Under the pieces are notes generated by a model. It was not told the origin of the DNA. It was given only the letters and a program-made list of their open reading frames with translations, and ran no database searches. A program made the translations under genes and the position numbers. This document shows, piece after piece, positions 37,269-45,372 of a stretch of 64,000 nt of DNA. The stretch spans positions 62,001 to 126,000 of the forward strand of contig CAKPBC010000002.1 of NCBI GenBank assembly GCA_934140155.1, written 5' to 3'. Position 1 is the first letter of the stretch; the number at the start of each line of letters is the position of its first letter. This DNA is from an uncultured Bacilli bacterium (GTDB taxonomy: Bacteria > Bacillota_I > Bacilli_A > RFN20 > CAG-826).

Positions 37269-37733
37269 TTAACTTAACATTTTTAATAATTGTTCACAAG
37301 CAAATTGCACTGCTTGTTCTCTTATTTCATTTCTTGAGCCACTAAATATATGATGAATAACAACGCAATCTTCATCATTAATTTTAAAGCCCATATATAC
37401 TTCGCCAACTTTTTTATTATCTAAAACACTTGGTCCAGCATTACCAGTAAAAGAAACAACAACATTAGTTAATAATTTCTTTTGTCCGCCTTCGGCCATT
37501 AATTTAGCAACTTCTTTAGATACGACACCTTTTGCATCAATTACTTCTTTACTAACATCCGCTAATAAAGTTTTAAGTTCACTAGCATAAGTAACTAATC
37601 CGCCTCTTAAAGTAGCACTTACTCCTGGTACAGTTGCTAGTGTAGCGGTAAATAGCCCTGCTGTTAAGCTTTCAACAGACCCAATAGTGTATCTTTTTTC
37701 AATAAGTTTTTTTACTAATAACTCTTCGTTCAT
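37269..37733 (-). CDS. pncC: Nicotinamide-nucleotide amidase (CinA C-terminal domain)
   Basis: The 154-residue protein contains only the CinA C-terminal domain: SVESLTAGLFTATLATVPG, GGLVTYASELK, SFTGNAGPS and GEVYMGF. It deamidates NMN to nicotinate mononucleotide. The N-terminal MoeA-like half of Bacillus CinA is absent. ATG 37733 follows the pgsA stop by one base, and AAGGAAG in the end of pgsA serves as SD. The pgsA-cinA-recA order is conserved, so this is the trimmed cinA orthologue. Confidence 0.92.
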   Translation of the reverse strand: MNEELLVKKLIEKRYTIGSVESLTAGLFTATLATVPGVSATLRGGLVTYASELKTLLADVSKEVIDAKGVVSKEVAKLMAEGGQKKLLTNVVVSFTGNAGPSVLDNKKVGEVYMGFKINDEDCVVIHHIFSGSRNEIREQAVQFACEQLLKMLS

Positions 37734-37734
37734 T

Positions 37735-38319
37735 TTATTTATCTTCCTTAAATACTTCTTTTCCATTAACAACATAAATAATGCCAGATAATAAAGAAAT
37801 CGCTGCAGCTACATAACAAAGTATTTTAGCCACTAATCCATTTGTTCCTAATAAAGAAAATGGCCAATCAGCTAAGAATACAAATGATAAAGCCACCATT
37901 TGCGTAACTGTTTTTAGTTTTCCAAATATATTCGCAGCAATTACAATACCTTTTTGTACTGAAATCATTCTTAAAGCATCAACAACAATATCACGAGCAA
38001 TCATAATTACAACCGCAATAACCGGAACCATATCTGGTGCTTGAGTAGCCATAATAATAAATGATGAATTTACTAATAATTTATCAGCGATTGGATCCAT
38101 AAATTTTCCATATGTAGTAATAAGATTATATTTACGAGCAATATGTCCATCAAAATAATCAGAAATACTTGCTACAATGAAAATAATAAATGCAATTAGA
38201 TATTTCCAAGATAAAGAAGAATTACCAACCATTCCATAATTAAAAGGTAGCAATAATATTGCCACAAGAACAACGACTAATACCATACGAAATGTTGTAA
38301 TCTTATTTGGTAAATTCAT
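37735..38319 (-). CDS. pgsA: CDP-diacylglycerol-glycerol-3-phosphate phosphatidyltransferase
   Basis: The 194-residue integral membrane enzyme makes phosphatidylglycerophosphate. The CDP-alcohol phosphotransferase signature is complete: SDYFDGHIARKYNLITTYGK followed by FMDPIADK (D-x2-DG-x2-AR-x8-G-x3-D-x3-D). There are about five membrane helices. The start ATG 38319 has AAAGGAG 6 bases upstream; the longer frame would run into the RNase P RNA. It probably shares a transcript with rnpB upstream. Confidence 0.94.
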   Translation of the reverse strand: MNLPNKITTFRMVLVVVLVAILLLPFNYGMVGNSSLSWKYLIAFIIFIVASISDYFDGHIARKYNLITTYGKFMDPIADKLLVNSSFIIMATQAPDMVPVIAVVIMIARDIVVDALRMISVQKGIVIAANIFGKLKTVTQMVALSFVFLADWPFSLLGTNGLVAKILCYVAAAISLLSGIIYVVNGKEVFKEDK

Positions 38320-38339
38320 AATAACTCCTTTAATTGAGT

Positions 38340-38677
38340 GTTCGACCCTGTAAGCCATGTTCTGTCTAGGATAACTATTTATCTATGCAAATGCATGTCT
38401 AGAAAAATTGAATTCTTTTTCTCTACTTCCCCTACCAAATTTGGGTTTCTCGCTTGTGGGGTTTACCGCGTTCCACTTTATTGTTTCCAATAAACTACGT
38501 CACTGTGGCACTTTCAAAGACTAAACCATATCAATTGACTTAGGTGTTGTCTTGCCGTTATATGCTCCCATATACCTAGATTTATTTTTTCATCTAGCAC
38601 AAACACTACTAGCATCTCAGCTAGTGCGAGCATGGACTTTCCTCTAATATGAATATCAGCAATTATCCAGGTCGAAA
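38340..38677 (-). ncRNA. rnpB: RNase P RNA (class B/Bacillus type)
   Basis: The minus strand carries the universal RNase P blocks in order: GAGGAAAGTCCATGCTCGC, GAAAGTGCCACAGTGACG, GGAACGCGGTAAACCCC, GAGAAACCCAAATTTGGTAG and ACAGAACATGGCTTACAG. The ends pair (TTCGACC with GGTCGAA, helix P1), which sets the limits to within a few bases. At about 338 nt it is shorter than the Bacillus RNA (about 400). It processes pre-tRNA 5' ends. It begins 3 bases after the gpsB stop and ends about 20 bases before pgsA, with no terminator on either side. Confidence 0.96.
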
Positions 38678-38680
38678 TAT

Positions 38681-39043
38681 TTATTTAATTTTTGTAGGAT
38701 CAATGCCCGCTTTATATAAGGCATTTTCTAAGTTTTTAATACGATTTAGTAAATCAAGATTTGATCTTGATACTTCTAAGTTATCACCAATAAGTGATAC
38801 TTTATTTTCATAAAGAGCTAATTTAGCTTCTAAATCATAATTTTGTTTTGATAATTCTTCATTTGCTTTTTTGATATTTTCTAACTCTTTTTCTAATTTA
38901 GAAATAACTAAAGACAATTCGTCATAATCATTAGCCACAATATCCAAAAAACGATCTACCTCTATAGCTTTATAGCCATTCGCGGCAGGCGAGAAAACTT
39001 TATCAATAACCTTTTTTGAATCTAACATAACTTTACTATTCAT
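38681..39043 (-). CDS. gpsB: Cell division regulator GpsB (DivIVA family)
   Basis: The 120-residue protein has an N-terminal DivIVA-like membrane-binding domain (MLDSKKVIDKVF, NGYKAIEVDRFLDIVANDYD), a coiled coil (about 40-85) and the GpsB C-terminal trimer motif (LDLLNRIKNLENALY). GpsB links class A PBPs to the division machinery, and two such PBPs are in this window. Start ATG 39043 has AGGA 9 bases upstream. The longer frame would overlap its promoter. gpsB next to rnpB is as in Bacillus. Confidence 0.92.
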   Translation of the reverse strand: MNSKVMLDSKKVIDKVFSPAANGYKAIEVDRFLDIVANDYDELSLVISKLEKELENIKKANEELSKQNYDLEAKLALYENKVSLIGDNLEVSRSNLDLLNRIKNLENALYKAGIDPTKIK

Positions 39044-39065
39044 ACGCTTTATTCCTACGGAATAT

Positions 39066-39094
39066 ATTATAATCAAAATTAATTTTCTATTCAA
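39066..39094 (-). promoter_or_regulatory. Promoter of gpsB(-rnpB-pgsA)
   Basis: On the minus strand TTGAAT and TATAAT are 17 bases apart, directly upstream of the gpsB SD. Confidence 0.8.
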
Positions 39095-39160
39095 CCATTT
39101 TAAGCAAATATAACTTTATTTTTAAACTAAAAAAATTTACAATAAAAGCGAGGAATTATT

Positions 39161-39697
39161 ATGAAAAAAAGAAATTTATTAGTTGGTTTACTTGCCGTTT
39201 TATCTTTAACAAGTTGCGATTCGTTTTCTAACGAATTGGACATAGGTGTTCAAACAGATGGCATAGAAAATAGTGCGGTAAGATTAAACATTAAATACAA
39301 AGAAACTTGGATAAATAATGAAATAGTAATGCGCGCAAAATTTGGTCATCAAGAAAACGCAGTATTACATTCTCAATATTATTTATCTATCTCAGAAACC
39401 GATCCATTATATAGTCCAAACAATTATACATTAACAACAATTTTTTCTTTTACTAAAGAACAATTGGAACCTAATACCGTAACTAAAAAAGGGTGGGAAT
39501 ATAAATATTCATCAAAAGAATATAGTGAAATAAAAATTTCAAATTTAGAAAACATATTCAAGAAAACTGATTCAGAAACGACTTTTTATCTAATACTTCA
39601 CTCTTCTGAAACTAATTTTTCTAATATCACGCAATTTACTTCTTCAAGGTTTAAATATACTTTTAATGGAACAAAACTATCGGTTAAACATGATTAA
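39161..39697 (+). CDS. Lipoprotein of unknown function
   Basis: The 178-residue precursor has a classical lipoprotein signal (MKKRNLLVGLLAVLSLTSC, Cys19). The mature part is beta-rich with alternating Thr/Ser/Asn strands, and no motif is recognised. The SD GCGAGGAA precedes the ATG, and a weak TACAAT -10 lies near 39138. A terminator follows directly. It stands alone, divergent from gpsB, in the gap that replaces several Bacillus genes between gpsB and recU. Confidence 0.75.
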   Translation: MKKRNLLVGLLAVLSLTSCDSFSNELDIGVQTDGIENSAVRLNIKYKETWINNEIVMRAKFGHQENAVLHSQYYLSISETDPLYSPNNYTLTTIFSFTKEQLEPNTVTKKGWEYKYSSKEYSEIKISNLENIFKKTDSETTFYLILHSSETNFSNITQFTSSRFKYTFNGTKLSVKHD

Positions 39698-39724
39698 AAG
39701 GGCTGCATCATGCAGTCCTTTTTA
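39696..39724 (+). terminator. Terminator of the lipoprotein gene
   Basis: The stem AAAAGGGCTGCA/TGCAGTCCTTTTT (one G-U pair) has a 3-base loop and a U-tract on the plus strand. The A-rich foot also makes it usable in the other direction for the convergent gene. Confidence 0.85.
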
Positions 39725-39753
39725 ACTATTTGAATAAAGACTAAACTATTGAA

Positions 39754-40278
39754 CTAGTTACCTTCAGTGGTACCCGGGTTAGGAGTCTCTGGTGTTGTTG
39801 GAGTTGTTCCTGTGGTTGTTGAATTTCCACAGCAACAACATACTTGTAAACAGCAGTTGTTTGATGGTATACAAACATTTTTATTTTCACAGCAACAACA
39901 AACCGCTCCACGCAAAATTGCTTTTGTGTATGTGTAGCGTTTGCATTCCATAATAGTAACTCGATATGTAACAGTTACTGTTGCGGATGGCTCGATTGTA
40001 CCAATGTTAATACACTCTGGTACTGTATTTTCTTGCGCTGTTCCATTTACTGTGACAGTTCCACGATTGAAACAGAATGCACGAGGTAATAAAACATGTA
40101 ATGAAGCACAATTGATTGTGCATGTTGCGGTGTTAGTAATTGTTACTGTAAATGTAACGTTTGAACAAACACGTGCACAACAATCATTACAAGTTACCAC
40201 TACTGTTGGACCACACGTTGTGGTACAAGTAGGCACACAACTAGTATTTAAATTTAAAAAACGATTGCAACAAAACAT
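39754..40278 (-). CDS. Cysteine-rich DUF11-like repeat protein
   Basis: The 174-residue protein starts at ATG 40278 (MFCCNRF, SD GTAGGTGA). By my count it has 25 Cys, including CCCC runs at AVCCCCENK and QVCCCCGN. The middle (about 40-115) reads like a DUF11/CARDB-type beta-sandwich (VTFTVTITNTATCTINCASL, IGTIEPSATVTVTYRVTI). It ends in a Thr/Pro tail (TTTGTTPTTPETP). There is no signal peptide or membrane helix, so the protein is probably cytoplasmic or assembled in the mother cell. Cys-rich, signal-less, beta-sandwich proteins occur in spore coats and crusts, and sporulation genes are nearby, but that role is inference. The base composition is visibly richer in G and C than its neighbours. 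Confidence 0.72.
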   Translation of the reverse strand: MFCCNRFLNLNTSCVPTCTTTCGPTVVVTCNDCCARVCSNVTFTVTITNTATCTINCASLHVLLPRAFCFNRGTVTVNGTAQENTVPECINIGTIEPSATVTVTYRVTIMECKRYTYTKAILRGAVCCCCENKNVCIPSNNCCLQVCCCCGNSTTTGTTPTTPETPNPGTTEGN

Positions 40279-40300
40279 AATAACTTTCACCTACATTTTC

Positions 40301-40316
40301 GAACTAAATATAGTTC
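40301..40316. repeat. Dyad upstream of the cysteine-rich gene
   Basis: GAACTA and TAGTTC are separated by four bases. The dyad lies about 22 bases upstream of the ATG and close to the SD, the position of an operator or leader hairpin. Confidence 0.4.
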
Positions 40317-40384
40317 ACTTATTTATATGAAATCGTTTTATTTGCGTTACATGTTTTGTTTTAAATGGACTATTTATTTTTTAA

Positions 40385-40393
40385 TGATATACT
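40385..40393 (+). promoter_or_regulatory. Extended -10 promoter of the exonuclease-recU-ponA unit
   Basis: TGATATACT fits TGn plus a near-consensus -10. The SD GAGGTT follows 9 bases later. No good -35 is seen. Confidence 0.5.
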
Positions 40394-40411
40394 ATTAACG
40401 AGGTTAATTGT

Positions 40412-41137
40412 ATGAAGAGTTTAGTAAAATTATTAAATAATAGAAAACATATTTTGTTTATTGATCTAGAAGGAACACAGTTTACTCATGAAATGATTGC
40501 ATTTGGTGCAGTTAAAGTAGATCTAGATAATAATGGAAATATAAAAAAAGTTTATCCCGGAATAAAGGAATATGTAAAATCTGTTGGAGCAATTGGAAAA
40601 TTTGTTGAACAACTAACTGGAATAAATCAAGAATTACTAAACAAAAAAGGGATTAGTTATAAAGAAGCTATTGAGAAAATCAAAAAATATTGTGGTAGTT
40701 CATTTAAAAGAATGGCATTTATGACATTTGGCAATCACGATTTACGTATATTTGCTAAATCATTAGAGGCTTCTCCTAGTGCTGATAAAGAAGCAGTTCG
40801 TCACATTTGTCATAATAACATTGATATGGCTATGGTATTATCACAATATGTTAAAGATGAACATGGTAATCCTTACTCTTTGTTAAACTATTTAAAATTA
40901 TTTGGAGTAGAACCAATTGGTGAAGCACATGATCCTCTTAATGACGCTAAAGATTTAATGCTTTTATATGGCATAGTATTAAAATCAAATGAGAAAATTT
41001 ATGAAGAATATTTAAAAGTATTAAAGTCAATGCGTCACTTCCCAGATCCTATTCATAAAGCTATCGTAAAATTAATTGATGGTGAAGATGTAACTTCAGA
41101 AGAATTTAAAGAAAATGTTCGTAATTATATTTTATAA
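40412..41137 (+). CDS. DEDDh-type 3'-5' exonuclease
   Basis: The 241-residue protein has the RNase T/DnaQ exonuclease motifs: Exo I FIDLEGT (16-22), Exo II in FGNHDLRIF, and Exo III with AHDPLNDAKDLMLL, where the His-x4-Asp identifies the DEDDh class. It lacks polymerase or helicase domains. Substrate (RNA or DNA) cannot be decided; it resembles the KapD/ERI-1-like branch in layout. It is first in a unit with recU and ponA, 41 bases ahead of recU. A C-terminal extension of about 60 residues is helical and unassigned. Confidence 0.82.
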   Translation: MKSLVKLLNNRKHILFIDLEGTQFTHEMIAFGAVKVDLDNNGNIKKVYPGIKEYVKSVGAIGKFVEQLTGINQELLNKKGISYKEAIEKIKKYCGSSFKRMAFMTFGNHDLRIFAKSLEASPSADKEAVRHICHNNIDMAMVLSQYVKDEHGNPYSLLNYLKLFGVEPIGEAHDPLNDAKDLMLLYGIVLKSNEKIYEEYLKVLKSMRHFPDPIHKAIVKLIDGEDVTSEEFKENVRNYIL

Positions 41138-41178
41138 ATTTGTACAAAATAAAAGTGGCATATAAGCGAGGTGATATT

Positions 41179-41778
41179 GTGGTAAATTATCCTTTTGGTA
41201 AAAGATCAGAAATTATTAAGCAAAACATTGCTAAAAATGATAAAAATACCATAAGTTATAAAAATCGTGGTATGGATTTTGAAAATGACATTAATATGTC
41301 ATTAGATTTTTTCGATGATCATGGTCTAGCCTGTATTACAAAAAGACCAACTCCTATTAATGTTGTTCATGTTGATTATTCTCGTGGAGCGCGTATTACT
41401 GATGCATATTTTGAAAAGCAATCAACAACCGATTATAATGGAGTTTATCGCGGAAAATACATTGACTTCGAGGCAAAAAACACGAAAAACAAATCATCAT
41501 TACCATTACACAATATCACAATACACCAAATTCGCCACTTAGAAAAAGTTTTAAAACATGGCGGTATTGCTTTTTTTATCATTTGTTTTGAAACATTAGA
41601 TGTTGTTTATTTATTAGATGCTTCTTATGTTATTGATTTCTTTCATAACACAACAAGATCATCTATACCAACGGCATTCATTATTGAAAAAGGAATTAAA
41701 GTCGAACAAGGTTATATGCCAAGACTAGAGCTTTTAAAAGCTATTGATGAGGCATATTTCCATGAAAAAAATATTTAA
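41179..41778 (+). CDS. recU: Holliday junction resolvase RecU
   Basis: The 199-residue protein starts at GTG 41179 (VNYPFGKR), supported by GAGGTGAT 5 bases upstream; the upstream TTG frame has no SD. Family blocks are YKNRGMDFENDIN, KRPTPINVVHVDY, STTDYNGVYRGKYIDFEAK (the E-x-K nuclease core) and NITIHQIRHLEKV. RecU cuts four-way junctions and modulates RecA. It overlaps ponA by 17 bases. The recU-ponA pair is conserved in Bacilli. Confidence 0.95.
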   Translation: MVNYPFGKRSEIIKQNIAKNDKNTISYKNRGMDFENDINMSLDFFDDHGLACITKRPTPINVVHVDYSRGARITDAYFEKQSTTDYNGVYRGKYIDFEAKNTKNKSSLPLHNITIHQIRHLEKVLKHGGIAFFIICFETLDVVYLLDASYVIDFFHNTTRSSIPTAFIIEKGIKVEQGYMPRLELLKAIDEAYFHEKNI

Positions 41779-44095
41779 AATTGTTATTACTATTTCTTCT
41801 ATTTTTACTATTATTACTACTTCTATTACAATAGGATATGTTTTTTATTCTTTAAATGGTATTGAACTTAAAAGCATTAATAAGTTAAAAAATCCAAAAT
41901 TTTCTACGATATACGATAAAAACAACACTTTGATTGAAGTTATTGGGAAAGATAAAAAAGAATATGCTAGTTATGAAGACTTACCGCCCCTTTTAATCAA
42001 CGCTCTTGTTAGCATTGAGGATAAAGGTTTCTTTTCTCATAAAGGAATTGATGCGAAAAGAACGCTTGAAGCATTTATTCATAATATTTTTTCTTCTTCT
42101 AAACATGGTGGTTCAACCTTAACCCAACAACTTATTAAAAATGTTCTTTTAACTAACGAACAAACTTATAAAAGAAAAATTCAAGAAGCATATTTAGCTA
42201 TCAACTTAGAAAAAGAAATGAGTAAAGAAGAAATTATTACACTTTATTTTAATAGTGTATATTTTGAACAAACAACACCTGGAGTAATATACGCCGCAAG
42301 AAGATATTTTCATAAAGAACTTAATGAACTATCCTTACCAGAAATGGCTTTGCTTGCAGGCGTTGTTAAATCCGCTAGTTACTATAATCCATTAAAATAT
42401 AGTGATAGAGCTGATGAGAGAAAAAATTTAGTGCTTAAAAACATGTATGAAGACGGCTACATCAGCGAAGAAGAATATTTAGTTAGTAAAGCAATACACG
42501 TATCATCTTTAATAAAATTAGATTCATCAACTAATGAACCTACTTATCGTTTTCAAAGTTATTTAGATGTTGTTTATTTAGAAGTTGAAGAATTATTAGG
42601 TAAAAATCCTAGTACTGACAAATTAGAAATATATACATATCTTGATACTTCTTTACAATCTTATTTAGATCAAATTCAAGAAGGAAAAATCATTGAATTT
42701 AATGATGAAACGCAGCAGATTGCTGGCACAGTTATTAATAATAATGATTACTCTATTACTGGTGTCATTGGCGGAAGAAATTATCATGGTTCGCATTTAT
42801 ATAATCGTGCTTATTCCATGCTTAGACAGCCTGCCTCTACCATGAAACCAATATTTGAATATGCCTTGGCAAGTGAATACTTTAATTACACTAACGCTAC
42901 TTCTATTCAAGATAAACCATATACTTATCCAGGTAGTAATATAACTGTGCAAAATGCAGATAAAAATTATGCTGGATTACTTTCTATGCAAGAGGCCTTA
43001 GGCTATTCTAAAAATACATGTGCATTATATACTCTTGAAAAAGTGGCTAACAAAATTGGTGTTAATAATTGTATTGAATATCTTAAATCTATTAATATGA
43101 TGGACGAAGGTCCTTTTTCATATGCATACGGCATTGGTGGGATGAGTTTTGGAGTAAGCACCAACCAATTAGCGGGTGCTTATTCTATGCTTGTTAATAA
43201 TGGCAAATATTTAAAACCTAGCACAATTTATAAAATTGTAGATGCTGATACTCACGAAGTTCTTTATGAGCGTGATACATATCCTAAGCAAATTATATCA
43301 AGTAAAGCAGCATATAAAGTGGCCAGTACACTCGTAAATGTAGTTAAAGAAGACTATTATCATATTGGAGCAGTTAGCGTTAAAAATGTTGAAATTGGTG
43401 CTAAAACCGGCACGAATGGATATGATGCAAAACAAGCCAAATCCTTAAATTATCCTAGCTACGCTGATAAAGACACTTGGTTAGCGGGTTTTTCTCCATA
43501 TTACACCATGGCTGTTTGGTCAGGATGGGATATTCCACGCGCAAATAGTAAAGATTATTTTGGAAAAAGTGATATCCGTAGACAAATTCCTAAAAAAATA
43601 TTTAAAAATGTAATGGAACACATTAATCTTAAAAACGGAACAAGAGAAAAGCCAAATGGTTTAGTTAATATTAATGTTGTTAAAGGCGCAGATGGCTATT
43701 ATCTTGCAAATAAATATATTCCTAATAGCTATATAATAAGTGGTATTTTCGATAGCGAAAACATCCCAGAAAAAATATTACCAGAACCAACATTAGGCGA
43801 AATAACACAAGTTAAAACATATATTTTACCTAACGAATTAGAATTAGAAATAATTAGTGAGGAAAACCCAATCCTTCCATTTGATTATCAAAAAATATTC
43901 TCAAATTCCGGATATAATATTTGCTACAAACTGTATGATAATGAGGAAGTTAACTTGTTTAGTCAAGAAAAAAAGCTAGCAATTCCTATTGATTTTGCTA
44001 GCATAGAATATTTATATGTTTATGCGTGCTATGAAAAAAACCAACTAGCTTTTTCTCCTATTTTTACCGTTATAGAATCGGCAAATATTTTTTAA
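41762..44095 (+). CDS. ponA: Class A penicillin-binding protein 1 (PonA-like)
   Basis: The 777-residue protein starts at ATG 41762 with GAGG upstream inside recU. One membrane helix (about 5-27) precedes GT51 motifs EDKGFFSHKG (about 86), GGSTLTQQLIKN and LYFNSVYF. The transpeptidase has STMK (Ser about 358), SKN and KTG (about 547). About 150 C-terminal residues form a beta-rich extension lacking the Ser/Pro-rich tail of Bacillus PBP1. It is the main wall polymerase partner expected for GpsB. Its last 51 bases overlap the convergent nth gene. Confidence 0.95.
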   Translation: MKKIFKIVITISSIFTIITTSITIGYVFYSLNGIELKSINKLKNPKFSTIYDKNNTLIEVIGKDKKEYASYEDLPPLLINALVSIEDKGFFSHKGIDAKRTLEAFIHNIFSSSKHGGSTLTQQLIKNVLLTNEQTYKRKIQEAYLAINLEKEMSKEEIITLYFNSVYFEQTTPGVIYAARRYFHKELNELSLPEMALLAGVVKSASYYNPLKYSDRADERKNLVLKNMYEDGYISEEEYLVSKAIHVSSLIKLDSSTNEPTYRFQSYLDVVYLEVEELLGKNPSTDKLEIYTYLDTSLQSYLDQIQEGKIIEFNDETQQIAGTVINNNDYSITGVIGGRNYHGSHLYNRAYSMLRQPASTMKPIFEYALASEYFNYTNATSIQDKPYTYPGSNITVQNADKNYAGLLSMQEALGYSKNTCALYTLEKVANKIGVNNCIEYLKSINMMDEGPFSYAYGIGGMSFGVSTNQLAGAYSMLVNNGKYLKPSTIYKIVDADTHEVLYERDTYPKQIISSKAAYKVASTLVNVVKEDYYHIGAVSVKNVEIGAKTGTNGYDAKQAKSLNYPSYADKDTWLAGFSPYYTMAVWSGWDIPRANSKDYFGKSDIRRQIPKKIFKNVMEHINLKNGTREKPNGLVNINVVKGADGYYLANKYIPNSYIISGIFDSENIPEKILPEPTLGEITQVKTYILPNELELEIISEENPILPFDYQKIFSNSGYNICYKLYDNEEVNLFSQEKKLAIPIDFASIEYLYVYACYEKNQLAFSPIFTVIESANIF

Positions 44096-44686
44096 AGCAC
44101 ATTCTTTACAATTAGGATTAATGGCCTTACAAAAATATCTCCCAAAGTGGATAAAAAGATGATGTACTTTGATATATTCTGACTTATCAAATGCTTTACG
44201 CAACTTTTTTTCAATTGTTTCTACTGAATCTTTTTGTGCTGCAAATCCCAATCTTTTTGCTACTCTACTAACATGAGTATCTACTGCAATTTCTGGCTCT
44301 TTTAAATACTCAGCACGAAATACATTCGCAGTTTTATTTCCAACACCCGGTAAAGAAATTAAGGCTTTTTTATCATGAGGAACTATTCCATTATATTGTT
44401 CAACAATAATCTTTATTGCTTCTTTAATAGCTTTAGATTTGTTTTTATATAATCCCACTGATTTGATATCACTTTCAATTTCCTCTAATGGAGCACTATT
44501 AATATCATAAATTGTATGATATTTGCTAAACATTTCTTTAGTGACCATATTTACTCTTTTATCTGTACATTGCGCAGATAAAATAATAGCGATTAATAAT
44601 TCATAATCGTTACTATAATTTAGTTCACATCCGGCATTAGGAAATAATTCGTTTAAATAAGCAATAATTTCTTCTTTTTTATTCAT
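44045..44686 (-). CDS. nth: Endonuclease III
   Basis: The 213-residue base-excision glycosylase/AP lyase removes oxidised pyrimidines. It has ILSAQCTDKRVN, the HhH LPGVGNKTANVF with catalytic Lys, VDTHVSRVAKRL with catalytic Asp, and the 4Fe-4S ligands C-x6-C-x2-C-x5-C at the C-terminus. ATG 44686 overlaps the dnaD stop by 8 bases, and no independent SD is clear, so translation is probably coupled. dnaD-nth is conserved. The 3' end overlaps ponA by 51 bases. Confidence 0.95.
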   Translation of the reverse strand: MNKKEEIIAYLNELFPNAGCELNYSNDYELLIAIILSAQCTDKRVNMVTKEMFSKYHTIYDINSAPLEEIESDIKSVGLYKNKSKAIKEAIKIIVEQYNGIVPHDKKALISLPGVGNKTANVFRAEYLKEPEIAVDTHVSRVAKRLGFAAQKDSVETIEKKLRKAFDKSEYIKVHHLFIHFGRYFCKAINPNCKECALKNICRFYNGKNRRKS

Positions 44687-45332
44687 CGTCATCATCTAAC
44701 CATTTAGTTTTAGCAATTTTTATTGTTTCTTCAAGATTTTTATTCCAATTTTCGTTTATTGCTGTTACACCTTCTTGATTAATTTCATTTGATTTAGCTT
44801 TTGCTAATAAGATTTTATCAACTGCGCGAATGGAAACTTTTTTACCAGAAGACTTTAAATCTTTAATAGCGTTAGAAATATCTTCATCGTTATTTGTGGC
44901 AAACCATTCTTGAATACGAGAAACCTCTAATGGCGATAATGTCCTTTTTAATTCTTTTTCAAAAAGAGCATAGACATTTTGTGCCATTTCTTGAATGTCT
45001 TCTTTTTGACGTTCTTCTTCTTTATAAATATCTAATTTTAATTGTTGGAATAATTTGTTTTTTAATGGTTGAAGAGATAATTTTGCACCTTTTTTATCAA
45101 ATACTAAATCAACAATATTTTTTGTTACTAAGTTTGATAATATTTCATCAATTTTCTTACTATCTAAATTCATTTTAAATGATAAATCTTCCGCAGTAAT
45201 AATATCATTATGTTGTTTTAAAAGATGATTAACAACAAGAATTACCGCTAATTCAGATTCATTGATATTTAAATCTTTATAATGTTCAATTAATAAATAA
45301 TCAAAATTAATTGCTTTATAATCATTTGCCAT
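44679..45332 (-). CDS. dnaD: DNA replication initiation protein DnaD
   Basis: The 217-residue protein (Bacillus 232) has an N-terminal winged-helix DDBH1 domain (about 1-100) and the C-terminal DnaD/DDBH2 domain with YALFEKELKRTLSPLEVSRIQEW and VSIRAVDKILL. The acidic end is DDDDE. DnaD loads the replicative helicase at oriC and in PriA-dependent restart. The start ATG 45332 is preceded by GGTGGTG. In Bacillus asnS lies upstream; here asnS is about 17 kb away, at the right end. Confidence 0.93.
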   Translation of the reverse strand: MANDYKAINFDYLLIEHYKDLNINESELAVILVVNHLLKQHNDIITAEDLSFKMNLDSKKIDEILSNLVTKNIVDLVFDKKGAKLSLQPLKNKLFQQLKLDIYKEEERQKEDIQEMAQNVYALFEKELKRTLSPLEVSRIQEWFATNNDEDISNAIKDLKSSGKKVSIRAVDKILLAKAKSNEINQEGVTAINENWNKNLEETIKIAKTKWLDDDDE

Positions 45333-45372
45333 AAACACACCACCAAATCACAAATATATTACCACATAACAT

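Noticed and set aside
39941..40330. Plus-strand open frame of 129 codons opposite the cysteine-rich gene
   Set aside because: No SD; it is the antisense of a Thr/Val/Cys-rich coding region, and the minus frame has SD, start and plausible domains.
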